Of a DNA stretch of 10,484 bases, positions 1 to 7,376 are shown piece after piece. Every line of letters starts with the position of its first letter. Positions within the stretch are counted from its first letter, which is position 1. The stretch lies in NCBI GenBank assembly GCA_903828035.1, contig CAIKKV010000230.1, forward strand, positions 1-10,484. The letters are read 5' to 3'. Below the pieces are notes generated by a model. It was not told the origin of the DNA. It made no database searches and saw only the letters and a program-made list of their open reading frames with translations. The DNA is from an uncultured bacterium. Its GTDB lineage: Bacteria; Verrucomicrobiota; Kiritimatiellia; CAIKKV01. Made by a program: the position numbers and the translations under genes.

Positions 1-950
1 AGAACTGCGTGCTGATCACCAATCCCGAGATTTTCAAAATGACGCGCGGGGCGCCCGTCCTGGACCGCCCGCGCCTCCGCCGCCTGGTGAAAATTTTCAC
101 CGCGGCGGGGCTGCCTGATGTCGAGGGTGGCTTTGTGGCCATGCGCAAGGAGTGGACGGCCCCGGTTTTCGTGGAGGTGATGAACCGCGAGCCCGCCACC
201 ACCCCCGCGGGCTACGCCACCGTCGAGGCCCTCTGCCGGCAGCTATACGCGGAGATCGAGCGGAACGGCTGGCGCGATCGCTGGTTCCAGCATGTGGCCG
301 ACGAGCCCATTCCGCCCAGCGCCGCGGACTATCGCATTCTCAGCGGCATCGTCCGCAAGTTCATGCCCGGCATCCCCCTCTTCGATGCCACGCAGGATCC
401 GTCCCTGGTCGGCTCGGTCGATATGTGGTGTCCGCAGGTGCAGGAGTATGAGCGGGATCGCAAGGAATACGAGGTCGCCCGCGACAAGGGCGACAAGGTC
501 TGGTGCTACACCTGCTGCTTCCCCGGCGGCCGCTGGCTCAATCGGCTCCTGGATCAGGAGCTGCTGAGGCCCGCGCTGCTGGGGTGGGGCGTGGCGTTGT
601 ACAAGCTGGACGGCTTCCTGCACTGGGGCTTGAACTGGTGGCAGGATGACTTCCGCCAGGCTACCAGTCCGCCGCGGCCCAAAGGCAAGCCCAACGCCAA
701 CCGGCTTCCGCCCGGCGATACGCACGTGATCTATCCCGGAGCGGAGGGCCCTCGTTCAAGCCTCCGCTTCGAGGCTCAGCGCGAAGGATTTGAGGACCAC
801 GAGCTGCTGCGCCGGCTGCAGGCCCAAAATCCCGCTGCCGCGGCCAAGGTTATCCGCATGGCGATCCGCGGCTTTGGCGACTACACCAAGGATGTCCGCC
901 GCTTCCGCGCCGCGCGCAAGGCCTTGTTGAATAGCCTGGCTGTGGGTTAG
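1..950 (+). CDS. GH123-like / DUF4091 glycosidase, 3' part
   Basis: This is the C-terminal part of a probable glycoside hydrolase of the GH123/DUF4091 type (beta-N-acetylgalactosaminidase-like, retaining, substrate-assisted). The frame is open from base 3 to the TAG at 948-950 with no stop before the GTG at 9. These proteins are usually over 500 residues, so the true start most likely lies upstream. Numbering from the GTG at 9, an acidic pair Asp98-Glu99 in the motif HVADEP fits the Asp/Glu catalytic pair of GH123. Aromatic-rich strands follow (VWCYTCC about 164-170, FLHWGLNWW about 203-211). A DUF4091-like tail has DTHVIYPG about 237-244 and RFEAQREGFEDHELL about 253-267. The helical end is Arg/Ala-rich. 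The gene is convergent with the outer-membrane gene after it and overlaps it by 4 bases. Family membership is fairly secure; substrate is inferred only, and other DUF4091 proteins have no known activity. Confidence 0.75.
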   Translation, partial: NCVLITNPEIFKMTRGAPVLDRPRLRRLVKIFTAAGLPDVEGGFVAMRKEWTAPVFVEVMNREPATTPAGYATVEALCRQLYAEIERNGWRDRWFQHVADEPIPPSAADYRILSGIVRKFMPGIPLFDATQDPSLVGSVDMWCPQVQEYERDRKEYEVARDKGDKVWCYTCCFPGGRWLNRLLDQELLRPALLGWGVALYKLDGFLHWGLNWWQDDFRQATSPPRPKGKPNANRLPPGDTHVIYPGAEGPRSSLRFEAQREGFEDHELLRRLQAQNPAAAAKVIRMAIRGFGDYTKDVRRFRAARKALLNSLAVG

Positions 951-1690
951 AGAACCACGGACAGCGTCAGGCTTCCCCAGAACTGGTCGTCATCCCCGTA
1001 GAGGGCCTTCGCGCCGTCCCGGATATCGGAGTCGGGAAGCCAGGCATACTGGACGCAGGGGGTGAGGGTGACGGTTTCCGACAGGGCGAACGACACCTTG
1101 GCGCACGTGGTTACATCGTTCAGGGCGGCATCGTCGACGCCGAAGTAGAAGGCGTTGTAATCCTCGTCCGCCGCGCCCAGCGAGGCGCTCAGCTCCAAGG
1201 TGGTCTTATCGCAAAGGGTGAACTCCTTTGAAATCGCCACCGAGGCATAGAACCCGTCGGCCTCCTCCACATCGCGGTAGACGGAGAGGGTGGGGACCAC
1301 CACCGAGGCGTCCGGCAGGGACAGGCTTCCGTAGACTTCCCGCGTGCTGGAGGCGTCCGTGTTGGGAAACAGGTATTCGATCACGCCGACGCCATATTCC
1401 ACGGCCCCTAGCTGGCCGCCGTAGGAAGCGGTGAGATCGACCTCCGAGAAGTCGGCTTTGGTCTCTCCGCGGTCGGTGGCGTCGTAGTTCGCCCAGACGT
1501 TCACTCCGAAGCCGCCCTTTTCCACGTTCAAGGCGGGCTGGATGACCGCTTCGTCGTTCAGCACCTGGCCGCGCCACACGTAGGCCGAGAGGACCGGCAG
1601 GTCCACGCCCACATCCGCGCCACGCGCCGCTGTTCCCGCGCCCAGAATTCCAGCCGCCGCCATCAGCATCAGTCCCGTTGCCATCCGCAT
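947..1690 (-). CDS. TorF/Gcw_chp-like outer-membrane beta-barrel protein
   Basis: Probable small outer-membrane beta-barrel protein of 247 residues. I chose the ATG at 1690 over one at 1723 because AGGGAG lies 8 bases upstream of it and because the protein then starts directly with a signal peptide: a short basic start, a hydrophobic Met/Ala/Gly core, and a likely cut near residues 22-25. The mature protein opens with the signature SAYVWRGQVLN (35-45) and then alternating polar/hydrophobic strands with many Gly, Tyr and Phe (for example FGVNVWANYD 61-70). This resembles the TorF/Gcw_chp family, where a YxxRG motif follows the signal peptide. The last residues, SLTLSVVL, form a terminal strand but end in Leu rather than the usual aromatic residue. 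Acidic residues are abundant, as in surface loops. Transport substrate is unknown. It is divergent from rpsB across a 433-base gap and convergent with the glycosidase gene. Confidence 0.75.
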   Translation of the reverse strand: MRMATGLMLMAAAGILGAGTAARGADVGVDLPVLSAYVWRGQVLNDEAVIQPALNVEKGGFGVNVWANYDATDRGETKADFSEVDLTASYGGQLGAVEYGVGVIEYLFPNTDASSTREVYGSLSLPDASVVVPTLSVYRDVEEADGFYASVAISKEFTLCDKTTLELSASLGAADEDYNAFYFGVDDAALNDVTTCAKVSFALSETVTLTPCVQYAWLPDSDIRDGAKALYGDDDQFWGSLTLSVVL

Positions 1691-1726
1691 GTTCGTACTC
1701 CCTGGTTGTGTTTCAGTCGACATATC

Positions 1727-1776
1727 CCTATAGCAAGGGCAATGCCAACTCGGGCCAAAGAGTTGTAAATATCATA
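1727..1776 (-). promoter_or_regulatory. Candidate promoter elements for the outer-membrane gene
   Basis: Two minus-strand -10-like elements precede the gene. One is an extended -10, TGCTATAGG (plus-strand 1727-1735), which would give a leader of about 30 bases. The other is TATGAT (1771-1776), a 5-of-6 match with only a poor -35 at the right distance. Neither has a good -35, so the exact start is uncertain. Confidence 0.3.
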
Positions 1777-1810
1777 CCGGCAATCGGTTGCAAGATAAAA
1801 GGCAAGAATG

Positions 1811-1838
1811 GCGAAATTTCGCAAAACGACAATATTGT
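1811..1838. promoter_or_regulatory. Twin perfect palindromes, possible operator
   Basis: Two exact palindromes lie side by side: GCGAAATTTCGC (12 bases, 1811-1822) and ACAATATTGT (10 bases, 1829-1838). Their centres are 17 bases apart. They sit in the A+T-rich part of the divergent region, upstream of both flanking genes. Dimeric regulators often bind such sites, but no cognate regulator is identifiable here, and short palindromes in A+T-rich DNA can arise by chance. Confidence 0.35.
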
Positions 1839-1904
1839 TGAAGCTGATTCCTGGAGTTACAGGATTGTCTCTCTTGGGAGCGCAAACTCAAAAAGGATAC
1901 GAGT

Positions 1905-1939
1905 CGGTCATCCCGAGCGAGGTCGAGGGATCTCGACCG
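1905..1939. repeat. REP-like intergenic inverted repeat
   Basis: CGGTC+ATCCC (1905-1914) pairs with GGGAT (1927-1931) and GACCG (1935-1939), giving ten pairs with a three-base bulge. A competing seven-pair hairpin, GGTCGAG/CTCGACC, with a GGAT loop occupies 1921-1938. The core TCATCCCGAGCGAGGTCGA resembles a family of dispersed intergenic repeats (TCATTCCGAGCGAAGCGAGG type) that I recall from many environmental bacterial phyla. Only one copy is in this window, so dispersal cannot be shown from it. It lies upstream of the predicted rpsB promoter, so it should not be in the rpsB mRNA. Confidence 0.5.
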
Positions 1940-1959
1940 GCCCGCGACTGATTCCGCGC

Positions 1960-1988
1960 TTGCTTTGCCGCGGTCGGTTCGCTATATT
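1960..1988 (+). promoter_or_regulatory. Candidate sigma70 promoter for rpsB-tsf
   Basis: TTGCTT (1960-1965) and TATATT (1983-1988) are separated by 17 bases. The -10 matches consensus at 5 of 6 positions; the -35 matches only TTG. Transcription would start near 1995, giving an rpsB leader of about 129 bases. This is the best plus-strand pair I can see upstream of rpsB. Confidence 0.5.
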
Positions 1989-1994
1989 CCCCTG

Positions 1995-2123
1995 TCTATT
2001 AAGTCACGGAAAGCCGGATCGTGAGGTCCTGGCCCGATTCCGAGACGGAAGCGAGTGCCTCTTCGCGCCATCGGGGAGGCCAAAGCGGATTGCGGCTCCG
2101 GCCGCCAAAGAAGGAGATGGCAA
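1995..2123 (+). promoter_or_regulatory. rpsB 5' leader with stable hairpins
   Basis: The predicted leader contains a hairpin CGGATCG/CGATTCCG (2015-2021 with 2035-2042, one bulged base). It also contains a compact hairpin GCGGC-TCCG-GCCGC (2092-2105) with a C(UCCG)G loop, a member of the extra-stable cUNCGg class. The second hairpin ends five bases before the AAGGAG at 2111-2116. S2 autoregulates rpsB-tsf in Escherichia coli through the leader, so a regulatory role is plausible, but I do not recognise a specific known leader fold. Confidence 0.35.
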
Positions 2124-3128
<1,005 letters not shown>

Positions 3129-3164
3129 TCAATCCAACGTCCCTGTTTTTGAAGGAGTTTAATC

Positions 3165-4001
3165 ATGGCCGATATTACAGCCAAGATGGTCAGCGAATTG
3201 CGGGAAGCCACCGGCGTCAGCATGATGGAGTGCAAGAAGGCGCTCGTCGAAGCCGGCGGCGATAACGAGAAGGCCGTTCGCCTGCTGCGTGAACGCGGCA
3301 TGGCCAACGCCCAGAAGCGCGCCGGCCGCGCCACCAACCAGGGCATCATCGTCACCGCCGCCTCGGCGGATGGCAAGACCGCCTCCCTGGTCGAAGTCAA
3401 CTGCGAGACCGACTTCGTGGCCCGCAACGACGAGTTCAAGGCGTTCGCCGCCTCGCTCGCCCAGAAGGCGCTGACCACCGATGTCGCCCTGGCCGAGTCC
3501 GAGAAGGACGTCGTCACCTCCCTGATCCAGAAGACGGGCGAGAACATGCAGATCCGTCGCAACCTGCGCTTCCAGGCGCAGGGCGAAGGCCGCCTGGTCG
3601 CCTACATCCACCTCGGCGCCAAGGAAGGCGTTCTCGTGGAGCTCGGATGCGGCAAGCCGGCCACGGCCGCCGCGCCCGCTTTCGTGGAGCTCGGCCGCGA
3701 CATCGCGATGCACGTGTCGGCTGTCTCGCCCCGCTACCTCGAGCGCAGCGAGGTGCCGGCCGAGATCGTCGCCTCCGAGCGCGAGATCTTCGCCAAGCAG
3801 GTCGTCGATAAGCCCGCGAACATCGTGGACAAGATCGTCGACGGCAAGATCAACAAGTTCTACTCCGAGGTCTGCCTGATCGATCAGCCGTTCGTCAAGG
3901 AGCAGAAGATGTCGATCAAGCAGCTGCTCGAAGCCAAGGGCAAGGAATTGGGCGACACGCTGACCCTCCGCCGCTTTGTCCGCTGGATGCTGGGCGAGTA
4001 A
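3165..4001 (+). CDS. tsf: Elongation factor Ts
   Basis: EF-Ts is the cytoplasmic nucleotide exchange factor that releases GDP from EF-Tu. The ATG at 3165 has GAAGGAG ending seven bases upstream. The 278 residues match the family length. An N-terminal UBA-like module (about 1-55) contains ELREATGVSMMECKKAL (11-27). The EF-Tu-contacting motif TDFVARN is intact at 82-88, within VNCETDFVARNDEFKAF. The core repeats continue with AMHVSAVSPRYL (181-192) and the C-terminal signature DGKINKFYSEVCLIDQPFVK (226-245). It follows rpsB by 36 bases, and its TAA at 3999-4001 directly abuts the GTG of the next gene. The pyrH and frr genes that often follow tsf are absent here. Confidence 0.98.
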   Translation: MADITAKMVSELREATGVSMMECKKALVEAGGDNEKAVRLLRERGMANAQKRAGRATNQGIIVTAASADGKTASLVEVNCETDFVARNDEFKAFAASLAQKALTTDVALAESEKDVVTSLIQKTGENMQIRRNLRFQAQGEGRLVAYIHLGAKEGVLVELGCGKPATAAAPAFVELGRDIAMHVSAVSPRYLERSEVPAEIVASEREIFAKQVVDKPANIVDKIVDGKINKFYSEVCLIDQPFVKEQKMSIKQLLEAKGKELGDTLTLRRFVRWMLGE

Positions 4002-4559
4002 GTGTCGCGCCGCGCGGGCCTCTCGCTTTCCGAACTGTGCGCCTCGCTTCACCGCGGGCCGCATTACATCCGGAGTTTACAGCAGGGGCTCGGGCTTCCC
4101 GTCATCGCCAGCCGCGAGGGCTATCCCAAAGAGTACGTCGCCTTTCTTGACCGGGTGCTCTACCTGCGCGTCTTCGCCGTTCCGCTGGACGACATCGCCT
4201 CGCTTTTCGCCATTGAAAAGAAGCTGATGCAGATGCTGAAGGTGGACACCACCGCCTCCTCGCCGCTCTGGTACATGGAGTGGTGCGGGATCGAGGATGC
4301 CTCGCCCAACCGCCTGCTGCTGACCAACTTCGACGCCGGCCCCTGGATCCGCGAGGACGGGACGGTCCAGTTCTCGCTCGACTTCGGCACCCGCAGCCCC
4401 GAGCTCTTCAAGAGCGCCGAGATGGGCGAGGATATCCGCCACGTCTTCTCGCTCTACCGGGAGCAGCTGGCCGCCGTCTCCCGCCGCCTGCGCGACGAGC
4501 GCACCGTGGTGCGCGACGCGCTGGCCTGGGTTTGCACCGACGCTCTCCGGAAAACTTGA
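4002..4559 (+). CDS. Unknown 185-residue protein, possible MerR-like N-terminus
   Basis: I do not recognise this protein firmly. It starts with GTG on the base after the tsf stop, so it is probably translated by re-initiation or coupling; only a weak GGGCGAG-like stretch precedes it. Residues about 7-75 are helical, with a pattern (LSLSELCASL, YIRSLQQGLGLP, then GYPKEYVAFLDRVLYLRVFAVPLDDIA split by short turns) reminiscent of MerR-type winged helices: a helix-turn-helix, a wing and a long helix. The middle (about 80-135) is more beta-like with WYMEWCG and NRLLLTNFDAGPW. The end (about 136-185) is helical and charged. There is no signal peptide or membrane segment, so it is probably cytoplasmic. 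Codon use and composition match the neighbours, and the frame is free of stops, which supports a real gene. It could be a DNA-binding regulator, or a helical translation-linked protein. Function is unknown. Confidence 0.75.
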   Translation: MSRRAGLSLSELCASLHRGPHYIRSLQQGLGLPVIASREGYPKEYVAFLDRVLYLRVFAVPLDDIASLFAIEKKLMQMLKVDTTASSPLWYMEWCGIEDASPNRLLLTNFDAGPWIREDGTVQFSLDFGTRSPELFKSAEMGEDIRHVFSLYREQLAAVSRRLRDERTVVRDALAWVCTDALRKT

Positions 4560-4584
4560 AATGCGGGTTCTTTCGCTTTAGAAT
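4556..4584 (+). promoter_or_regulatory. Strong sigma70-like promoter for the purD operon
   Basis: TTGAAA (4556-4561) and TAGAAT (4579-4584) are each 5 of 6 matches to consensus, with an ideal 17-base spacer, in an A+T-rich pocket of otherwise G+C-rich DNA. The -35 overlaps the TGA stop of the preceding gene. The expected transcription start is about 4591, only about two bases before the purD ATG at 4593, and no Shine-Dalgarno site precedes that ATG. This predicts a leaderless message for the first gene of the operon. Confidence 0.65.
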
Positions 4585-4592
4585 AACCCCTT

Positions 4593-5870
4593 ATGAAAAT
4601 ACTGGTCATTGGCGGCGGCGGCCGCGAGCATGCGCTTCTTTGGGCCCTGGCCCGGGATCCCCGGAAACCGGCCCTGTTCTGCGCGCCCGGCAATGCCGGC
4701 ACCCCGGCCCTGGCGGAGACCGTTCCCCTGGCCGCCGAGGACGTCGACGGCCTGCTGGCGTGGGCCGTTGCCCATCGCCCTGATTTCACGGTCGTCGGCC
4801 CCGAGGCGCCCCTGTGCGCCGGCATCGTCGACCGCTTCACCTCCGCCGGCTTCCGCATCTTCGGCCCCTGCCGCGAGGCGGCGCAGCTCGAAGGCAGCAA
4901 GATTTTTTCAAAGGAAGTCATGGCCGCGGCCGGCGTGCCCACCGCGGCCTCCGCGTCGTTCACCGACCCCGCCGCCGCCCTTGCCTATGTGCGCCGGCTG
5001 GGCGGTCCGCTGGTCGTGAAGGCCGACGGGCTCGCCGCGGGCAAGGGCGTGGACGTCTGCGCCACCCCGGCCGAGGCCGAGGCCGCCGTCCGCCGCTCCC
5101 TGGTGGAGCACGCCCACGGCGCCGCCGGAAGCCGGATCCTGATCGAGGAGTTCCTCGAGGGCGAGGAGGTCTCCGTGCTGGCCCTGGTGGACGGGGAGCG
5201 CGTCGTGCTGCTGGACTCCGCGCAGGACCACAAGCGTATTTTCGACCACGACCAGGGGCCCAACACCGGCGGCATGGGCGCCTATTCGCCCGCGCCCGTG
5301 ATGACGGCCGAGTGGAAGCCGGTGATCAAGGAGCAGGTCTTCGATCGCACGCTGGCCGAGCTGAAGCGCCGCGGCATCACCTACAAGGGCGTGCTCTACG
5401 CCGGGATCATGATGACGGCCAGGGGGCCGCGCGTGCTGGAGTTCAACTGCCGGTTCGGCGATCCCGAGACGCAGGCCCTGCTGCCCCGGCTCGCCTCCGA
5501 CCTGCTTCCCGCGCTGGAAGCCTGCGTGGATGGCACGCTGCGGGAGTCGCACGTGGCCTGGAAGCCCGCCGCCTGCGTCTCCGTGGTCGCCGCCGCCGCC
5601 GGCTATCCCGGCGCCTATCCCAAGGGGGGCGTCATCCGCGGCCTTGCCGCGGCCGCCGCCCTGGACGACGTCATCGTCTTTCACGCCGGCACGACGCTGA
5701 AGGACGGCCAGGCCGTCACCTCCGGCGGGCGCGTGCTGGGCATCACGGCGCTTGGCCCCACGATGTCCGCCGCCGTGCGGCAGGTGTACGAGGCCGTGGA
5801 CCGCATCACGTTCGACGGCATGCAGGTCCGGCGCGATATCGCGGCCCGGGCCCTGAAGCGGGGTCTTTAA
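4593..5870 (+). CDS. purD: Phosphoribosylamine-glycine ligase (GAR synthetase)
   Basis: PurD joins glycine to 5-phosphoribosylamine using ATP, making glycinamide ribonucleotide in de novo purine synthesis (cytoplasm, ATP-grasp fold). The 425 residues match the family. The N-domain begins [19 protein letters not shown] (1-19) and has GNAGT (33-37) and [11 protein letters not shown] (67-77). The ATP-grasp region includes [16 protein letters not shown] (138-153), an [12 protein letters not shown] segment (185-196), [17 protein letters not shown] (217-233) and the PurD signature [12 protein letters not shown] (283-294). The C-domain completes at 425. No Shine-Dalgarno site precedes the ATG; a promoter ends nine bases before the start codon, so translation is probably leaderless. 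The gene is first in an operon that also encodes GlyA, which makes its substrate glycine. All hallmark motifs are intact. Confidence 0.98.
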   Translation: MKILVIGGGGREHALLWALARDPRKPALFCAPGNAGTPALAETVPLAAEDVDGLLAWAVAHRPDFTVVGPEAPLCAGIVDRFTSAGFRIFGPCREAAQLEGSKIFSKEVMAAAGVPTAASASFTDPAAALAYVRRLGGPLVVKADGLAAGKGVDVCATPAEAEAAVRRSLVEHAHGAAGSRILIEEFLEGEEVSVLALVDGERVVLLDSAQDHKRIFDHDQGPNTGGMGAYSPAPVMTAEWKPVIKEQVFDRTLAELKRRGITYKGVLYAGIMMTARGPRVLEFNCRFGDPETQALLPRLASDLLPALEACVDGTLRESHVAWKPAACVSVVAAAAGYPGAYPKGGVIRGLAAAAALDDVIVFHAGTTLKDGQAVTSGGRVLGITALGPTMSAAVRQVYEAVDRITFDGMQVRRDIAARALKRGL

Positions 5871-5895
5871 CAGTCAACCTTCCGACGGAGGCTTC

Positions 5896-6423
5896 ATGGA
5901 CAAGGCAAAAGCAATCGACGTGGGCGTGGTGATGGGCAGCGATTCCGACTGGCCCCTGATCAAGCAGACGGCCTCGACGCTGGACTCCTTCGGCGTGGGC
6001 TATGAGGTGCGCGTGATTTCGGCGCACCGCTCGCCCGCCACGGCCAGCTCCTATTCCAGCGAGGCGCAGGCGCGCGGGCTCAAGGTGATCATCGCCGCCG
6101 CCGGCGGCGCGGCCCACCTGGCCGGCGTCCTGGCCGCGCACACCACGCTGCCCGTCATCGGCGTTCCGGTCAAGGGCGGCGCCATGGACGGGCTCGACGC
6201 GCTGCTCGCGACGGTGCAGATGCCGGCCGGCATCCCGGTTGGCACCGTGGCGCTGGGCAACGCCGGCGCGGTGAACGCCGCCATTCTCGCCGTCCAGATC
6301 CTGGCGCTGGCCAACCCCGCGCTGGCGCAGCGGCTGGTGCTGCACAAGAAGAGCCTCGCCGACAAGGTGGCGGCCGCCAACGAGAAGCTCCAGGCGGAGT
6401 TGAACGCGGCCCGCCCGGGATGA
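5896..6423 (+). CDS. purE: N5-CAIR mutase, PurE class I
   Basis: PurE class I converts N5-carboxyaminoimidazole ribonucleotide to CAIR in purine synthesis; it is a cytoplasmic octamer in known members. The ATG at 5896 has GGAGG four bases upstream (5887-5891). Signatures are [12 protein letters not shown] (9-20), the catalytic-histidine motif SAHRSP (42-47), [19 protein letters not shown] (69-87) and the helical C-terminus. Length is 175 residues, near normal. Two mild departures are seen: Ser in SAHRSP where Thr is common, and Ala replacing Pro in the usual GGAAHLPG. The SDSDW motif favours the bacterial class I enzyme, which needs PurK to supply its substrate; no purK is in the window. The gene lies 25 bases after purD, and its TGA overlaps the next ATG by ATGA, suggesting coupled translation. 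Confidence 0.97.
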   Translation: MDKAKAIDVGVVMGSDSDWPLIKQTASTLDSFGVGYEVRVISAHRSPATASSYSSEAQARGLKVIIAAAGGAAHLAGVLAAHTTLPVIGVPVKGGAMDGLDALLATVQMPAGIPVGTVALGNAGAVNAAILAVQILALANPALAQRLVLHKKSLADKVAAANEKLQAELNAARPG

Positions 6424-7376
6424 TGACCCTGCTGCTAGCCGTCCTCTGCCAGGCCGCCCCGCTGGATCCGGCCGCCGATATCTTTGCGGTGCTGAAGGCC
6501 CGCGGCGTGCCGGTGGAGCCCCGGGCCGCCACCCGCGTGGCGACCGAGGCGGTGGTGCGGCTGGCCGATCCGGGCGCCCTGTTTTTCGACGAGGCCGGCG
6601 CGGCCGCGTTCGAGGCGGCCCAGGCGGGCTCCGCCACCAACCCCCCGGCGCTGCAGGACCTGGGCGAGGGGATTGTCCTGCTGAAGGCCGCCGGGATCAA
6701 CGACTCCGTGGCCGCCCTGACCGCCACCGGCCTGGCCCGGGCCGCCTCCCTGGGAGGCGGCTTCATACTCGACTGCCGCGGCGCGGGCGGGACCAACGTG
6801 ACGGCGGTGGATGCCATGGCCGCCCCCTTCGCCGCCCCCGACACCTTTCTGTACGCGGTCCAGGATGCCGCCGGCGAAGACCTGGAGCTGCACGCCGCGC
6901 CTCCGGCCCCCGCCGCCGCTGTCCCCGTATTGATGCTGACCGACTCCCGGACAACCGGCGCGGCCGAGCTGCTGGCCGCCGTGCTGGCCCGCAACCGGGG
7001 CGTCATGCTGGTGGGGGCCGCGACGAAGGGCGATCCCGCCCGGCGCGAGCTCGCCGCCCTGGCCGGCGCCGGGTATGCGTTCATGGCCACGGGCCGCTTT
7101 GTCCGGCCCGACGGCTCCACGTGGGCCGGCACGGGGATCGCCCCGCACGTGCGCGTTCCGGCGGACGCGCCGGCCCGGCCCGAGTTCCGGACCAACCTGA
7201 CCTCCCGCACGGGCAAGCCGCTGGACGCGCTGGCGCGGCGGCATCTCGAATTGTTTTCGCGCGTCCGCTCCGATCCGGGGCTGGCCCGGGCGGTGGACCT
7301 GTTGCTCGGCCTGAAAGCGCTCGCCATCCTTCCGGAGAAAACGCATGCCCCCGTTGCTGCAGCCGATCCCCGTTAA
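6420..7376 (+). CDS. S41-peptidase-like protein, probably inactive
   Basis: This 318-residue protein resembles the core of C-terminal processing (S41/Tsp-type) peptidases, but without a PDZ domain. Residues about 20-65 resemble the N-terminal helical cap. The fold is seen in [12 protein letters not shown] (83-94), the [13 protein letters not shown] segment (112-124), [20 protein letters not shown] (168-187), [12 protein letters not shown] (194-205) and GTWAGTGI-like turns (about 232-240). Aligned without gaps from the Asp of [10 protein letters not shown] to E. coli Tsp DRFSASASE, the catalytic Ser falls on Gly180 and the catalytic Lys on Asp205 (Lys203 is two residues away). It is therefore probably a pseudoprotease. 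The N-terminus is hydrophobic but short (LLLAVLC), so export is uncertain and the lipobox is not canonical. The ATG overlaps the purE TGA by four bases, and the 3' end overlaps the next gene by 32 bases. Role in the operon is unknown. Confidence 0.8.
   Translation: MMTLLLAVLCQAAPLDPAADIFAVLKARGVPVEPRAATRVATEAVVRLADPGALFFDEAGAAAFEAAQAGSATNPPALQDLGEGIVLLKAAGINDSVAALTATGLARAASLGGGFILDCRGAGGTNVTAVDAMAAPFAAPDTFLYAVQDAAGEDLELHAAPPAPAAAVPVLMLTDSRTTGAAELLAAVLARNRGVMLVGAATKGDPARRELAALAGAGYAFMATGRFVRPDGSTWAGTGIAPHVRVPADAPARPEFRTNLTSRTGKPLDALARRHLELFSRVRSDPGLARAVDLLLGLKALAILPEKTHAPVAAADPR

Larger units (their letters stand above)
1691..2123. other. 433-base divergent intergenic region
   Basis: This is the only non-coding stretch above 300 bases. 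It separates the minus-strand outer-membrane gene from rpsB and is clearly more A+T-rich (especially 1730-1900) than the flanking genes. It holds candidate minus-strand promoter elements near 1727-1776, two close palindromes at 1811-1838, a REP-like inverted repeat at 1905-1939, a plus-strand promoter at 1960-1988 and the rpsB leader. Open frames across it (for example plus strand 1678-2199) have no Shine-Dalgarno site and no recognisable protein features, so I see no gene here. Confidence 0.7.

Noticed and set aside
1691..1723. Upstream start at 1723 for the outer-membrane gene
   Set aside because: It would put eleven polar residues before the signal peptide and bypass the AGGGAG site that serves the ATG at 1690.
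2055..2123. Upstream in-frame start for rpsB at 2055
   Set aside because: The ATG at 2124 has an ideal AAGGAG spacing, and the added residues would be encoded by the leader hairpin and Shine-Dalgarno region.
3129..3164. Terminator at the GTTTTT run between rpsB and tsf
   Set aside because: No G+C-rich hairpin precedes the T run, and rpsB-tsf is normally one transcript.
4814..5932. Plus-strand 372-codon frame inside purD
   Set aside because: It is an Arg/Gly/Ala-rich out-of-frame reading of purD, whose motifs are all intact in the other frame.
6170..7327. Long minus-strand frames opposite the S41-like gene (also 6435-7454)
   Set aside because: They are Arg/Ser/Gly/Pro-rich antisense frames of the kind G+C-rich genes produce, and they lie opposite genes supported by family motifs and coupled starts.
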